Part shown: in pieces, positions 30,521 to 42,640 of the stretch | Layout of the letters: every line of letters starts with the position of its first letter | Position numbering within the stretch: position 1 is the first letter of the stretch | Origin: Chanodichthys erythropterus | Taxonomy: Eukaryota; Chordata; Actinopteri; Cypriniformes; Xenocyprididae | DNA: 64,000 nucleotides | NCBI RefSeq assembly: GCF_024489055.1 | Contig: NC_090232.1 | Location: forward strand, 28,185,855-28,249,854 | Direction of reading: 5' to 3' | The notes under the pieces: generated by a model | Databases searched by the model: none | Seen by the model: only the letters and a program-made list of their open reading frames with translations | What the model was told of the DNA's origin: nothing | Position numbers and translations under genes: made by a program

Positions 30521-32099
30521 CCCTCTGGAGTCTGAGGCTGATTTGGGGCTTGGGGAAGTTTTGGCATGCCCTGACATTTGTGCTTTTTTCAGTTGTTCAT
30601 AAACATATAAATGACAAAAGTGTCATTGCACTGTATTCAGCACAAACTAGGCTACAATAATATGTGAGGAACATATATGTACATGTTTGTATTTTTGAAG
30701 GAATAATGTTTATGCGTGGTTATTGAAAAAACAAAAAACTTAAGTCACTGAAATAAGGCCAAAAAAAGTATATTAAATCTGTGTTCACAAGACTTTTGGG
30801 TATTGGAGGTTGTAGACAAGAGTTTTTTCTTCAGAATTATGTAAAACTTATGCTGCCTACTCCTTCATATAAAACAATATATTGATTTAGTTTTTGTAAG
30901 AAACTTTTTGTCAAGAAACACAGTATGCATGGAGGCATGAATTATCATGAATAATGGGCCATTTATACCTGAGAAGACAAAAGAATCACATAATAATGAC
31001 CTGAAATGATGTGCATATTAATGAAGCCTTTCAGTCAGATAGGCCGTGAAAAAAACCCTCTGTAATAATGTCTCAGCTCATCATAAACAGCAATACTGTA
31101 AAATATCATTACAATTTAAAATAATGGCATTCTATTATATTCTTTAAAATATAATGTATTTCTGTGATGCAAAGTGTCTGAACAAATATGTTATCTCTAT
31201 GGCATTTCATATAGGCTTTTAGCTTAAAAGCATGCACATTTGGAGAAATATTGATGGATTCTGATATGTCAATTTTCTATACTGAGAAGTAATATTTATT
31301 GTCATCAATATGAGTGCTGGATACTGTGTTTTCAATTCATACTTGCAGCCGGAGGGCGCTCTCTGTGCACATTTAGTCCACAAATTATTCTAAAGAAGAA
31401 GAGGACATTTCAGGAATGGTGTTTTTATTTCATACTTGCAGCCGGAGGGCGCTCTCTGTACACCTTTAGGCCACAAATTCATATAAAGAAGAAAAGGAAC
31501 TAGGAACTAATGGCATGTCTTCTACAGATCACTAACCATGGCTTTAACATCCAAATAAACACTTTTCAAGACAATAAATACATGATTGAGACGATGTATG
31601 CATGTATTGCCTCTGAATTTGCGTCTGAATAGCGCTGGCTCCGTGGGCGTGGCCGCATTAGCGGGTAATAAGCTGAATCACAGACTTCTGATATGGCTCT
31701 CTTTTCATACAGATTACATAAACACAGAATGTTTGTTTTCGATTTGACTTGCACGATTTAAAACCTGACATTTCATAGTTTCTTTAAACATAAGTGTCAT
31801 TTTTTTTTTGTCATTAGTATTCATAAGTTACAGTTCATTTTCTGAGAACTATCAGATTGGACTTCGTTCAGAGGGAGAGGAGAGATCACGCATCATGTTA
31901 GTTTTCTTTATTTTACAAAAAACACAACGTTGTGTTTTTACTCTGAGTGTACACAAATAAAAGAAGACATTCTATAGTTTCAATTGATATATTACTTATG
32001 TCTCTATGATAAGAAATGACAGAGTATTTTAAGTCTGTTTTGCTGCAATGTGAAAAAAATCCTGAAAAACGCATCGGCGTGTTTTCAGACCTCAGGGAG
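30521..32099 (+). mobile_element. TTAA/CCCTCTGG element A3 (1,579 bp), best-preserved copy
   Basis: Begins CCCTCTGGAGTCTGAGG and ends CAGACCTCAGGGAG, with TTAA at 30517-30520 and 32100-32103. Aligns with A1 throughout and with A2 in inverse. An internal 93-bp tandem duplication ('CATACTTGCAGCCGGAGGG' at 31338 and 31431) is present. No ORF of note. piggyBac type by ends and target (inference). Confidence 0.85.
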
Positions 32100-32555
32100 T
32101 TAAGTACTGCACAGTCCGATAAGCAACAAAAACTGAATTAATCACCTTTTAATCTGTTGTTTCCATAATAACTAATCTGATGTAACCATAATAAGCTAAA
32201 ATGTCCTCCATTTGGATATTGACCCTGATTATTGACCTTAAAAGCCTCAGTCCTCATTATATTACAAAAAATATTGTTTTGTGTTTCACAGAAGAAAGAA
32301 AGTCATGTACTTTAGGTCTGGAACAACATTAGAGTGAATAAAGACATCCAATTTTCTTGGATGAACTATCTAAAAAAAAAATCACCCTAGTTAGAAATGG
32401 AATAAAAGGTTTAATTTAAGATTCCATGATATAAGATGTCAGGAGAACAATACAATGTCAGTGTCATTCATATACCCAGAGAGATTTAAGATTAATCCTA
32501 CCAGCCAACACCCTCTTCAGTAAGTCTTTCCTTTTCTGATTGACACTTTATTATT

Positions 32556-32592
32556 ATTTTATTTTATTTTATTTTATTTTATTTTATTTTTT
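32556..32592 (+). repeat. (ATTTT)n microsatellite
   Basis: About seven tandem ATTTT units. Confidence 0.9.
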
Positions 32593-33536
32593 TGAATGGA
32601 CTCAGACTCAGCACATCTGATAACTGGCTCTTGATGTTCCCTGTAAAGGCAAATTCTTCATCTCTGGCAAGTGTGTTGCTCTTTTCAACCTTTTTCATCA
32701 TTCCTAGCGACCTCACATTTCGGAAGCATTCTTTACCCCACCCTCAGAGCAGAGTTTTGGCCTGTCAAAGTCTGACTCTGTCAGGCCCTTTAGATGACTA
32801 ACTAATCGGCTCAGTATTTTAAAACATACTGATGAATCTCTTTCACTCAGTCTCTCTTCACTGTAAAACCTAATAAGCTGAGTCGACTCGATTTATGTAA
32901 ACTCATTCCCTCAGTTTAATTGAGTAATGCTGCCTAACAAAACTTGTTTTATGAAGTTCATAATGTGGTCTTCCCATTGAATTAATGTTAGGACACATTT
33001 CTCAATACATAGGTCATTTTTTTCAAAACTCTTCACACAGTTTTACTAACCAAATTTCAACAGCAGGGTTTTTATTTATTTATTTATTTTTTTTTGCTTT
33101 GGTGCAATTTTCACAACTGTTAATTTTTCAGAGCTATTAGTACTAGTCTCACAACAGATCATCAAATGTGCACTATTTTCAAACATTTTAGCATATTTTT
33201 AATTGTGTTAGTATAAAACAAAAAAAATCACAAAGTATTTTCTTTACACAAAATAAGTTTTTTTTTTATATAAATGTTTCATTCACAGTAACTGCCTTTT
33301 ATGAAGCTTATACTCTCAAACTTTTTATTTGCATCTCTTTGTGTTCAGTTTAATACATTTGTCTATTATTTAAACCAACTGATCTAAATGGTTAATCACT
33401 GAATCATTTGGTACACCTATCGAATTCTATAGATAGATAGACTTGTTTGCAATTTCCGATATGGATAACCAAATGTAATGAATTATTTTTACATTACAAG
33501 CAATTTATCTTAGATAACAACCACAATTTTATATGT

Positions 33537-33605
33537 GTGTATGTGTGGTCCTGGTAAACCCTGCATTGTGAACCATATGTCCCCACAAGGATGGCAATAT
33601 CAGTA
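33537..33605 (+). repeat. 'GGGGAC..GTCCCC' repeat, short copy
   Basis: 'GTGTGGTCCTGGTAAACCCT' and 'ATGTCCCCACAAGGATGGCA' match the unit at 12388 and 23158. Confidence 0.6.
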
Positions 33606-33941
33606 AATTTAGACCTGGGTAATATATACAAATAAAAATTTAGTTGGATGAACAAAAGAAATTCAAGGGAAGAGTTAATTTGCAAAAACAGATAACTCAG
33701 TTTTTATTAATTCTCACAAATCATGTTTTGTTTTTGTTTTTTATTGTGCATTCCAAGTAATATCAATCAAACTGCAGCTGGGTTGTTTTGATTAAGTAAT
33801 AATAACTCTAAAAAATACAGGTAACTTACAAAATTAAAGTTCACTGAAAGTTTGTTTCTTAGCAAAAGCAGATAACTCCACCTTTTAGTTAAACAAAACC
33901 AAGTAATTGCTTTGTAATTGCATTTAAAACGCACTCAAACA

Positions 33942-33998
33942 CACTTCTACACACAAACGCACACACACAGGCATGCATGCACATGCGCGCGCACACAT

Positions 33999-34031
<33 letters not shown>
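33942..34031 (+). repeat. (AC)n microsatellite with degenerate flank
   Basis: An uninterrupted (AC) run of about 15 units at 34001-34030 after a mixed ACAC/GCGC tract. The short frames on both strands here are repeat artefacts. Confidence 0.92.
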
Positions 34032-34036
<5 letters not shown>

Positions 34037-35004
34037 ACAACCAAGGGTTCCGCATGTAAGACGTGTATGGTGTACAAGGACTTGCAGAAGTCGAAATTAT
34101 AAATCACTTTAGTCAGCTTTGACGAAACTTACCTCAGCTAGCGAGTATTTTTGAAGAGACTAGAAGCCTTGTCACCTGACCTGAATACTGCGCGCTGATT
34201 CGCTAAACCGGGCTTATCAGTTTCTGTACACAAACAATAAGGGCGATTGTCGGTTTCTGCTGTAAAATGTGAACTCCCGATGCCTTGACAGTAGATAATA
34301 ATGGCTTTTCTGACAAAACGGATTTAGCGTTCAGAACGTGCTATATGTGAAGAATAATGCACAGCAGTTAGTATTTTATTTTTAAAAGTGGCGTTTATCG
34401 AACAAATGAACTCTTCAAGTAAAGCTGAATTTTTTTTGAGTAAATACAAATCATTTGAATTTGTCACTGTTACAATTTTTTTTTTACAATTGCTAAAAAA
34501 AGTGTTTACCAATACTTAAAGTATTTTTTCTAAACTCTTAACACAGCAAAACACCTACATCACGCAATTAACAAAATAGTTAATTTTCTGTTCAAAACCA
34601 TATTTTGTTACATAAATATAAACTCTACAATTCAAAATGCTAAAAACATTTTTCTACATGTACTAACTCTGTCAAAACACAGCAAACCTGATTCAAAATC
34701 AAGTCGTTCTGTCAAAACACTAGCACAAGTTTTCTATCCAACATGTACCTATAATCAATCATAGCACAATGACTGTCAAAATACTAACAGTTGATGTCAT
34801 GTTTCTGTTCTCCCTAAAGAAAATATGAAATTCATTGTTTTTATAATTCAGTTTCCCTTTCAGTCGGTCACATTCAACATTACATCAGATCATTCTGAAG
34901 AATGGGGTCTCGTCTGAGAGCCCAATCACCTTTGAGTGGTACAAAATGTATCAATGGTATGCTGAGTACCTTAGTCTGTGAAATGTGGATCGCATACTCT
35001 GTGG

Positions 35005-36592
35005 TAGGGCTGTGAATCTTTGGGTAGACGGCAATTCAATTCGATTCACAATTCATATGTGTTCGATTCAATTCAAGAACGATTTTTGCAAATTCAGAAC
35101 GATTTGATTCGAGACGATTCACATTAAAATTCGATGCGATTCGATTAATTCGATTCGATTCTGCATTTTAATATGCATTTATAGGGATATTGAAATTCTT
35201 CCCTCAGTGTGTCTTAGTCAGGGTGCGAATTACACAGCAGCCTTCAGGAGGTCAGAGAGTAAGGGCAAAAACAAACAAAAAAACCTTTTGTCCATTGTTA
35301 ATGTTAGTTCATGTTAGTTCTCAATGATGCTACATAACTTTATTTTAACAGCCTATAAAAATTGTAATTTGAGGAAATTTACATAAGCCAAAACGTTAAA
35401 AGGGCTTTAAAAGTATTTTTAGGCCTAGTTCATGTTAAATATAGTGGAGGGTAGTGTTAAAGCTACACAACCTTATTAAACTGTTCCAGGTACATTAAAA
35501 ATACTAATGCTTACATGGAGAGACTATCATGCACTTCCCCAAATAATCTTAAACTAACTTTTCTTCTCGGAATAGTTATAAAAGCCCTCTTTGTTTTCTT
35601 TATATGGAATATTTTCCTTATGGTGATTCTGAAAGAAAACGGAGTATGAGGTCTCTGCGGAACAAAAGTGGGAGTCTCTGTATTTGTGGGTATTTTCAAA
35701 CTGGTGGGTTTTTAAATATCATGCAATGAAAACGATCCCCTTCACCCGACCCGACCCCACCCCTAAACCCTACCCACACTCTGACCTGGACAAATCAGGT
35801 AACACTCTCAAAAATGCCCCACTGTTTATGGCCTCGTCCATCAATCATTAATGTCCTGCAGAGACCTGTACTTGGAGTAACGTGCTGGGTTTCTACTGTT
35901 GCTATAGTAACGAACGCAACTTTAACGCGCATCTGATTGATAAACCACGCGCTCTTATGTCAGTGTTGTTAATGCTGTAGTTATTTCAGCAGTCTCTTCG
36001 CACATTCAGTTTAATGACATGCATTTAGAGACTTACATTATGTGTTTGCTCCGTCCATGCAAGAAATGCGTGCCTTGGAACTGCTCAGGTAATGTCAATG
36101 AACCATTTCTGACTTTTCCACGCAATAAAAGCAGTTTATTTCAACAGTTGTGACCGCGCAATGACTTGGCAGCTTTAGCAATGACTTGAGCAGTTTGACT
36201 CAGGACTATTGCTGTCTTAATAGAGGAGTGCCATGAATGTGAACAGCAGTGGCCGTCCTGTGGGGTACGGACAGAGCGCGAGCGCAATCCAGTGAGAGGC
36301 GGTAAAGAGTGCAGCCGCGCGTCTCTGTGAAGGAGAGCTGTGAGGGATGGCGCAAAATAACGGCGCACAATGTCTCCATTAATTCGCGCATGTAGTAATT
36401 TAATTTTTTTTATATTTTAAAGCACTGAATCACTATACAATCGCGATTGATCCGATTCTTAGCTTTCTACATCGATTATCGGCCGAAATAAACGATTCAC
36501 GATTCAAAAAACATGTTTCAAGATCGATGCATATGCATCGTCAGGATTTGTAATCGATGCATCGAGAAAACGAGTGAATCGTTACACCCCTA
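35005..36592. mobile_element. hAT-type element H2 (1,588 bp) with 8-bp target duplication
   Basis: The right end reads, inverted, TAGGGGTGTAACGATTCACT; the left end TAGGGCTGTGAATC is a diverged partner. A perfect 8-bp duplication CTCTGTGG lies at 34997-35004 and 36593-36600. Subterminal regions are rich in CGATTCGATT-type repeats. No transposase frame; non-autonomous. Confidence 0.85.
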
Positions 36593-36601
36593 CTCTGTGG
36601 G

Positions 36602-36608
36602 TATATAA
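36602..36608 (+). promoter_or_regulatory. TATA box of the DIRS-like terminal repeat
   Basis: TATATAA, ten bases after the end of hAT element H2, followed by 'GGAGCAGCGCGACC'. The H2 insertion has replaced everything upstream of this box with hAT sequence. Confidence 0.5.
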
Positions 36609-37439
36609 GGAGCAGCGCGACCATTCTCGCATTTAAACTTTCGCTTTGGTGCGGAGTGTTGTTGTGCTCTACAATCATCTTTGAGCCTCTTTGAGTCAAG
36701 CCTCTTCAGATACGGGTGTTGGTGTGACGGTGCCACAAGAAAGCATGATCACGTCAGCACGCTGATGTCTCACCTTTCTCATAAGGGCTGAGCGTGTCTT
36801 GTGTTATGTGCCGTCAAGTGCGATTGACAGTGCGGTTTGTCACGGCAACCCAGCGTGTTACTCGGCAATCTATATGCGCGATGCCACAGTTGAGACTCGA
36901 GCGAGTCCCCTCTGCTGTATCCCGATCTAGTTCCTCTTCCCGAGGGGAGGGCTACTTCGGCTGATAGCCAGGGTGACATGAGGGTTACAGTGTGGACTTC
37001 CCCGACAAGTCAGTCTCCTCAGGCCACACCCCCTCTCATGCATTGCATGCTGTGTGCTTTCAGATGGGATTGCTGGTCCCTCTCATGGGAGATCTAGTAT
37101 TTCATTTGTGCTCCAGCTGAGGATCAGATGTCGCTACATTGGAGAGAGGGCTGTTATGCTCTGGAGATGAGGATGACACAGAGTTTCCCTCTGTGCTGCG
37201 TTTGCTCATGCTGAATAGGATTCAGAGATGCAGCCATGCTTGCCTGGGCTGCTGCGAGCTCAGACCCGCTCTGAGTATCGCAGGTGGATGATTGGTTTTC
37301 CAAGGGTGCCGCATGATGTGTAATCTCCTTTCTTCCCGGAAGTCCATGAAGAACTTTGGCAGTAGGGAGGCAAATTTGTGCCAGTATGGAATGTCAAATG
37401 TGTCAAAATCTGCCATGAGTTTTTCCTTTCTCACTAATG

Positions 37440-37671
37440 ACGGAGTGATCGAGGGGTTGTTGGGACTTTCCAGTTGGACTGTGCAATTGTGGGGTATGCT
37501 CGCAAAGTGCTGCCACCTGGTGGTGTCTTCTGAAACCCCATTCAGCACATGTGAGTCATCAGCAGTTATGACTACTGGGGCTTTCAGTGCTGCTGGACAG
37601 GCTGCCTCTGCCCTGTATGTGCTGGCCACCCTGCAAGCTTACAGCGCCAAAGCACTCAGACTGCACAAGGG
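37440..37671 (+). pseudogene. DIRS-like gag fragment
   Basis: The plus frame reads 'GAFSAAGQAASALYVLATLQ' and 'AKALRLHKG', a conserved stretch in DIRS gag-like proteins. Upstream sequence to about 37000 is probably the rest of gag but with stops. The frame runs straight into the minisatellite at 37672. Confidence 0.6.
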
Positions 37672-38526
37672 TAGAGACAAAGCCATGTTAGGCGACACAG
37701 ACACGATAGCCTTGAACGGCGACAAAGGCCAAATTAGCCCACATAGACACAAAAGCCTTGATCGGTGACAAAGGCCACGTTAGGCCACACAGACACAAAA
37801 GCATTGATCGGCGCCATGAAGACAAAGCCATGTTAGGCACATAGAAACAAAAGCCTTGATCGGCGACAAAGACAAAGACATTTTAGGCCACATAAACACG
37901 AAAGCCTTGATCTGCAACATGAAGACAAAGCCATGTTAGGCCACTTACACACGAAAGCCTTAAACGGTGACAAAGGCCACATTAGGCCACATAGACACGA
38001 ATGCCTTGAATGGTGACAAAGGCCACGTTAGCCCACATAGACACGAAAGCCTTGAACGGCAACAAAGACCACGTTAGGCTACATAGACACAATAGCCTTG
38101 AACGGCGACAAAGGCCATGTTAAGCCACATAGACATGATAGCCTTGAATGGCGACAAAGGCCACATTAGCCCACATAGACACGAAAGCCTTGATCGGCGA
38201 CATGAAGACAAAGCCATATTAGGCCACACGATAGCCTTGAAAGGCGACAAAGGCCACATTAGGCCACATAGACGCGAAAGCCTTGAACGCCGACAAAGAC
38301 CAAGTTAGGCCACATAGACACGACAGCCTTGAATGGCAACAAAGGCCACGTTAGGCCACATAGACACAATAGCCTTGAACGGCGACAAAGGCCACGTTAG
38401 GCCACATAGACACAATAGCCTTGAACGGCGACAAAGCCACATTAGACCACAGACACGAAAGCCTTGATCGGCGACATGAAGACAAAGCCACGTTAGGCCA
38501 CAAAGAGACAAGGCCACAACAAGCCA
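37672..38526 (+). repeat. Minisatellite, ~46-bp unit
   Basis: About 18 imperfect units of 'AGCCTTGAACGGCGACAAAG' + 'GCCACGTTAGGCCACATAGA' + 'CACRAW'. Some units carry an extra 'ATGAAGACAAA' stretch. Units are most uniform at 37960-38440. Frames on both strands across it are repeat artefacts. It starts exactly where the DIRS gag homology stops. Confidence 0.92.
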
Positions 38527-39662
38527 ATGGAACTCTATATAAATGCCTAATTCATTCATTAATTCATAAACAGATTCAGTGATTAGTAAAATTGAGAAAC
38601 ATAACACCACCACCAGTATTTGCATAAAAATTACTTGATTAACGATGAGCATTTGAGTTGGAACACAGCAGTCCTCTCCATCTGCTGTTAGGAAAATTTA
38701 TAAACCACTACATTGTGATTGGAAGGCAGATATTTTAGGTAAATAATAGAAGGTATATAGGTGTTGTAAGGGTGGAACTCAATACGGTTTGCCGAGAGAC
38801 TAAAGAAACTTTATCAGCAAACTGTACATTTCTTGTCTATTACCACCCACTGCAACCAACGACGGAAATAAGCGCAGTTATAATAGCAAAATATGTGGGA
38901 GAGCATTGTTATAGTGTAATAATATTGTATTGTAATAGGGAGCACATTAATGTTAATACTAAATCAAAACTAGTTAGCACATCATTTGTAATTGAAAAGG
39001 TTTAATAACAATATCTGATTATGGTTACACTTAAAACAATTACAAAATAGATGTATGAGATGATAAAATCATATATCATTAATCATACCCAGCATGTATG
39101 TAAAAAGTTACCTGAGAGATAAAGAGAGTGAAAGAGAAAGAGAGAGAGAGGGCCAGAGAGTGCCCAAGAAAAGCCAAGAATCAAAAAAAAAAAGTTACAG
39201 TCTTCTTTTATCCCTTCCTTGACCATGTGACTGAAACCCATACGTGAGACATTCAAACTGACCAATCAGAAGATTAAAACTTCCCCCACTGTACTAAAGG
39301 TGTGACCATTTGTAGACCCCCGATGTACATACAGTACATCTTGGCCTACAGGGCTTGATCACTATCAACACATTTGTGCCTTCCAAATGGCCCTTGTAGC
39401 AAGAGAGAGGGGGTTGAAACAGTAAAGCAAATGTCTTTGTTCATTTTAAAATATCTTTGGATATTTTCAATCTTACAGTGTCTAAAGGAAAGACTATTTA
39501 AAAGCACAATTACTGAAATTCGATATGCTTGGGTGTGACTCCCGCTAATGGCTTGATAGAACATAGCTGACAGGACTCCATCTAGCCTACCAAGAGAACC
39601 CCCAAAAGAAAATTAGCCAGATAGCATGACAGATAAGTATGAGAATACTGAAAATACACAGA
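38527..39662. other. No feature recognised
   Basis: AT-rich with a short (GA)-rich patch at about 39118-39152; no coding or mobile-element signature. Confidence 0.4.
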
Positions 39663-39967
39663 GTCAAGTCAAGTCACCTTTATTTATATAACGCTTTTTA
39701 CAATGCAGATTGTGTCAAAGCAGCTTTACAGTGATAAGATGGATACTGTACCATTTTCTTTAAGAGCTGCTGTGCAGCCAAAATTATATACCAGTTAAGT
39801 AAATTCAATATTGATTCATTCTGATGAAAGAAACAATAGTTATTAATTTAGTTAATTTATCTATATCAGCACTGGAGTAAACAGTGATATCATCATCCAG
39901 CTCAGTTCAGTTCAGTTCGCATACAATGGTGTAAATGCAGGCAGATCAAAACACTATTGGATATCAA
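39663..39967 (+). repeat. Dispersed fish repeat ('CCTTTATTTATATAACGC')
   Basis: 'CAAGTCACCTTTATTTATAT', 'GTGTCAAAGCAGCTTTACAG' and 'GAGCTGCTGTGCAGCC' form a motif set recurrent in fish genomes. The class is uncertain (SINE or LINE tail). It abuts the Tc1/mariner-like element. Confidence 0.5.
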
Positions 39968-40348
39968 ATGTTACAGTTTTTTATGATTGCTTACACACTA
40001 AAATTAAAAATAACACACAATTACTGAAACTCTACACTCAAGGAGCAAAACCTCAGCCCTGATCTGCACAACTATAAGCACATTCTCAGCCTCACACTTT
40101 TTGCAAAACACTACACACATTGTTTTGCACAACACTAAGCACACTTCTTTACATTAGACACAGAAATCAAACATAATGTCACTTCTTTGCCATTTCAAGA
40201 CACTGCTTTCCAAAATACCCCGCCTATGAACCAATTGATCAAACGTGGCCGTCAGGTGTGCAGACACTTAGGTGCTTCACTGTAAACACAACAATCAGGT
40301 GCAAGTACAATAAAAAGGCAAAAGGTGAGTTTATGTGTCTTCATCAAA

Positions 40349-41405
40349 ATGAAAGGCAGTGTTGCAGAAAGAGGGAGAGGGAGAAACATAATTTTGAATG
40401 TCCCGGGCCACTGTGGTGTTGACATTACAATATATGTTGCAATCTCGCAGAACGTGGTCCTCCACCAGCATGCCAACTTAGACCCTACAACATGGCCCAC
40501 ATATTCACATTTCTGCACAAAATCGTCACAGCAGAAGACCAAATGGATGCAGAGCAGATGAGATACATTGTCATATGGGGACAATGTAAACCAAAGTCCC
40601 TTTAAGACAAGTCATTTCACTCGGCGGCCATCTTTGAAACGCCTCTCAGGCATCCTGGGCATCATGCAATCTCTTTGAATGGGGAAACATCAAATTCTCA
40701 AAAACTGTTCGCCAACCTTACGATTAAATTTCATTTTTGAAATCACCAATGAAATCTAACAACAACCGGATCATAAATGTAGTTTCTAAACGCTCGAATC
40801 ATGACAAAAAAACAGTATTTTTTAGGCTGGATCAAGCTAATGCGCATGCGAAGACCTAAATGCGTGTCTCTTCGGAGGCGCGTGTCTGACTGTTTCTATA
40901 AAAACCGGTGATTATGATTCTAACGGCCGCTGAAGTGACGCGATAACTTTACCAGTCGGCGATTGGCTCTTATTTAGAAGGCGGGACTTATTCCGCCATA
41001 TTGCGCGTTACACTTTCTCCCATTCAAAACAATACGAGTGACACGTCTTGTGTTATTCTATAGTCTTTGTGTAAATTTCCACCTATCTGCTCTGGTCCAA
41101 AACTGGTTTCATTAGCATCCATAATTTTAACTCCAATACATCCCATACTGTCCCTTCCTTAAACCCATTGAGTTTTTTGTTTGTTTGTTTGTTTTTTTGG
41201 CATGGAAGGTTTACAATCTCCAGCCCTATGTCAGGATGTGCCTCATTCAAGCCATGGAGAAGGCCTGACCTAATTTATGCAGGGTGTGTGCAAGGATGAA
41301 TTCGCCTTTCAAGAAGATTCTTCCCTCACTTGCGAGAGAGGACATTGCCTGTGATGTAGATGAAGCGCTATGGCCAGATCCAGCTAGGCGAGGAGATAAT
41401 GTATA
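40349..41405 (+). pseudogene. Transposase remnant of transposon C
   Basis: From 40349: 'RGRNIILNVPGHCGV', 'VAISQNVVLHQHANL', 'QMDAEQMRYIVIW' and, after an extra G and the MITE, 'NFHLSALVQNW' with the DN of the second catalytic Asp at 40580-40590, 'PFLKPIEFF' (catalytic Glu), 'AWKVYNLQPY' and 'ARENIACDVDEALWPDP'-like ending 'DVDEALWPDPARRGDNV'. The N-terminal DNA-binding half and the first Asp are deleted. Stops and frameshifts make it inactive. Confidence 0.78.
40591..41069. mobile_element. MITE M inserted in the transposase
   Basis: 'CAAAGTCCCTTTAAGACAAG' at the left and an imperfect inverse at the right (CAAAGACTATAGAATAACAC...ACAAGACG when inverted). TGTAAA is duplicated (40585-40590, 41070-41075); the transposase reading resumes after one copy. 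'CTCGGCGGCCATCTTTG' is typical of a widespread fish MITE. Confidence 0.75.
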
Positions 41406-42033
41406 GTATGTTTACTGTAGTATTTTCTGTACAATAATATTGTCAGTTTTTTCAGATTATTTTTTATGTTTGTTGTTGTTATTTACTGTAATTGTAACCT
41501 GTACTGGATACAGTATTTTACATTTGTCTGTTGTTTGCTGAGCTAACAGTGTTATGCACACTACTGTAGTAGCATGACAACTGGGACATGTTTTGTTGTG
41601 ATTCTCCATGTTGACTGATTTGGGTATATGGAGAGAAATCAATGATATTTTCCTCAGTCTGCAGCATTGATCTTGTGTAGTGTTTGGTGAACTATTGTAT
41701 GGTTGCACTTTCTCCGTGTACTTCATTTACAGTACTCTAATCACTGAGAATTAGACTTGCTAAAAATGTTTTAGGTTAGCAGCAGCAGTGTGTAACTGGT
41801 TCAAAAAGATTAAAGTCATATGACATGTGTGTGTTTCGTATGGTAACAAAATATTTTTTTTTTAATATTTTTTTTTTATAAAGTTGTGTATAGTTTTGAC
41901 AAAAGTGTTCCATTTTGCAAATGATCTGAAGTGTTGTGCTACTTTGGTGTAGTGTTGTATTAATTGTGTTTAGTATTTTGACAAACCGGGCCCTGTTTTC
42001 AAAATTGTGCTTAAGCAATCGTAAAAAACTGTA

Positions 42034-42640
42034 AGTGTCCCCAACTAAGCAAGCCAAAGGCGACAGCAGCAAGGAACCCAAACTCCAACAGGTGACATCA
42101 GGTGGCAAACGGTTGTTAAAATGAAAAAAAAAAAAAAAAAAAAACCTTGGGATAAACCAGGCTTAGTTTGGGGGCCAGTCCTCCTCTGGCGAACAGTGCT
42201 TTGTTACGATTCAGGTAGCTATCATAAGTCCGATGGGATTGCAACATTCAAAGTATTTATTCCAGTTCCATCTAGTTGAGGATCGTATTCATCACACCGG
42301 TATGGACGGTTTGTTGAGAAACTGTGCCACTGGCTGTGTGTCGATGAGGCCTTCACAGTGGAGGATCTATTTGACTCAGTCTCTGCTGATACTTCAGGGC
42401 TGCGTTGTGGTCGTGTCAAGGCGCAGGTCTTCGATCTCACCTGGATACGGCCCGGATCCAGTTGACTACGGTAAACCTTGGGATAAACAGAGAGACTAAT
42501 ATTAGCATAGATGCCATTGTTCTTCTGATGTAACCAGTACATATAGCATTATAGGAAGTGTTCCCGGTTCCGGCTGACCTAATTTATGCAGCCTATCAAT
42601 CCTTTAACAGATTTGAAAATATACATGAATTTACACAGAC
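42034..42640. repeat. Dispersed repeat, possibly antisense LINE 3' region
   Basis: Contains 'ACCTTGGGATAAACCAGGCT', 'CCTTGGGATAAACAGAGAGA' and 'TGACCTAATTTATGCAGCCT'. These motifs recur widely in fish genomes; I think they belong to the 3' region of a non-LTR element on the minus strand but cannot prove it. Includes an A21 run near 42123. Confidence 0.4.

Larger units (their letters stand above)
32104..34846. other. AT-rich region with microsatellites, no gene
   Basis: Apart from the (ATTTT)n, GGGGAC-repeat and (AC)n entries I see no feature. Around 34470-34830, 'TTACAATTTTTTTTTTACAATTGC' resembles the end of the Tc1/mariner-like element at 39974, but this is too weak to call. Confidence 0.45.
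34847..37671 (+). mobile_element. DIRS-like retroelement copy 3: terminal repeat and gag start
   Basis: 'CAGTTTCCCTTTCAGTCGGT' at 34848 and 'GGGGTCTCGTCTGAGAGCCC' shortly after match the terminal repeat of fish DIRS1-like elements. After the hAT insertion (35005-36592) it continues with a TATA box and 'CATTTAAACTTTCGCTTTGG', then gag-like sequence to about 37671, where a minisatellite takes over. RT and recombinase are absent. The DIRS call rests on recall of terminal motifs and a gag match. Confidence 0.65.
39974..42031 (+). mobile_element. Tc1/mariner-like transposon C, inactive, with nested MITE
   Basis: CAGTTTTTTATGATTGCTTA at the left and its near-perfect inverse TAAGCAATCGTAAAAAACTG at the right, with TA on both sides (39972-39973, 42032-42033), as expected of Tc1/mariner elements. 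It contains a decayed DDE transposase of the type common in fish and a 0.5-kb MITE at 40591-41069. Confidence 0.85.

Noticed and set aside
33889..34112. Short ORFs on both strands rich in His/Thr or Cys/Val
   Set aside because: They translate an (AC)n microsatellite.
36141..36391. Arg/His-rich minus ORFs
   Set aside because: They lie inside hAT element H2 and have no transposase motif.
37672..38526. CRISPR-like array
   Set aside because: Units are direct tandem copies without unique spacers; it is a minisatellite in eukaryotic DNA.
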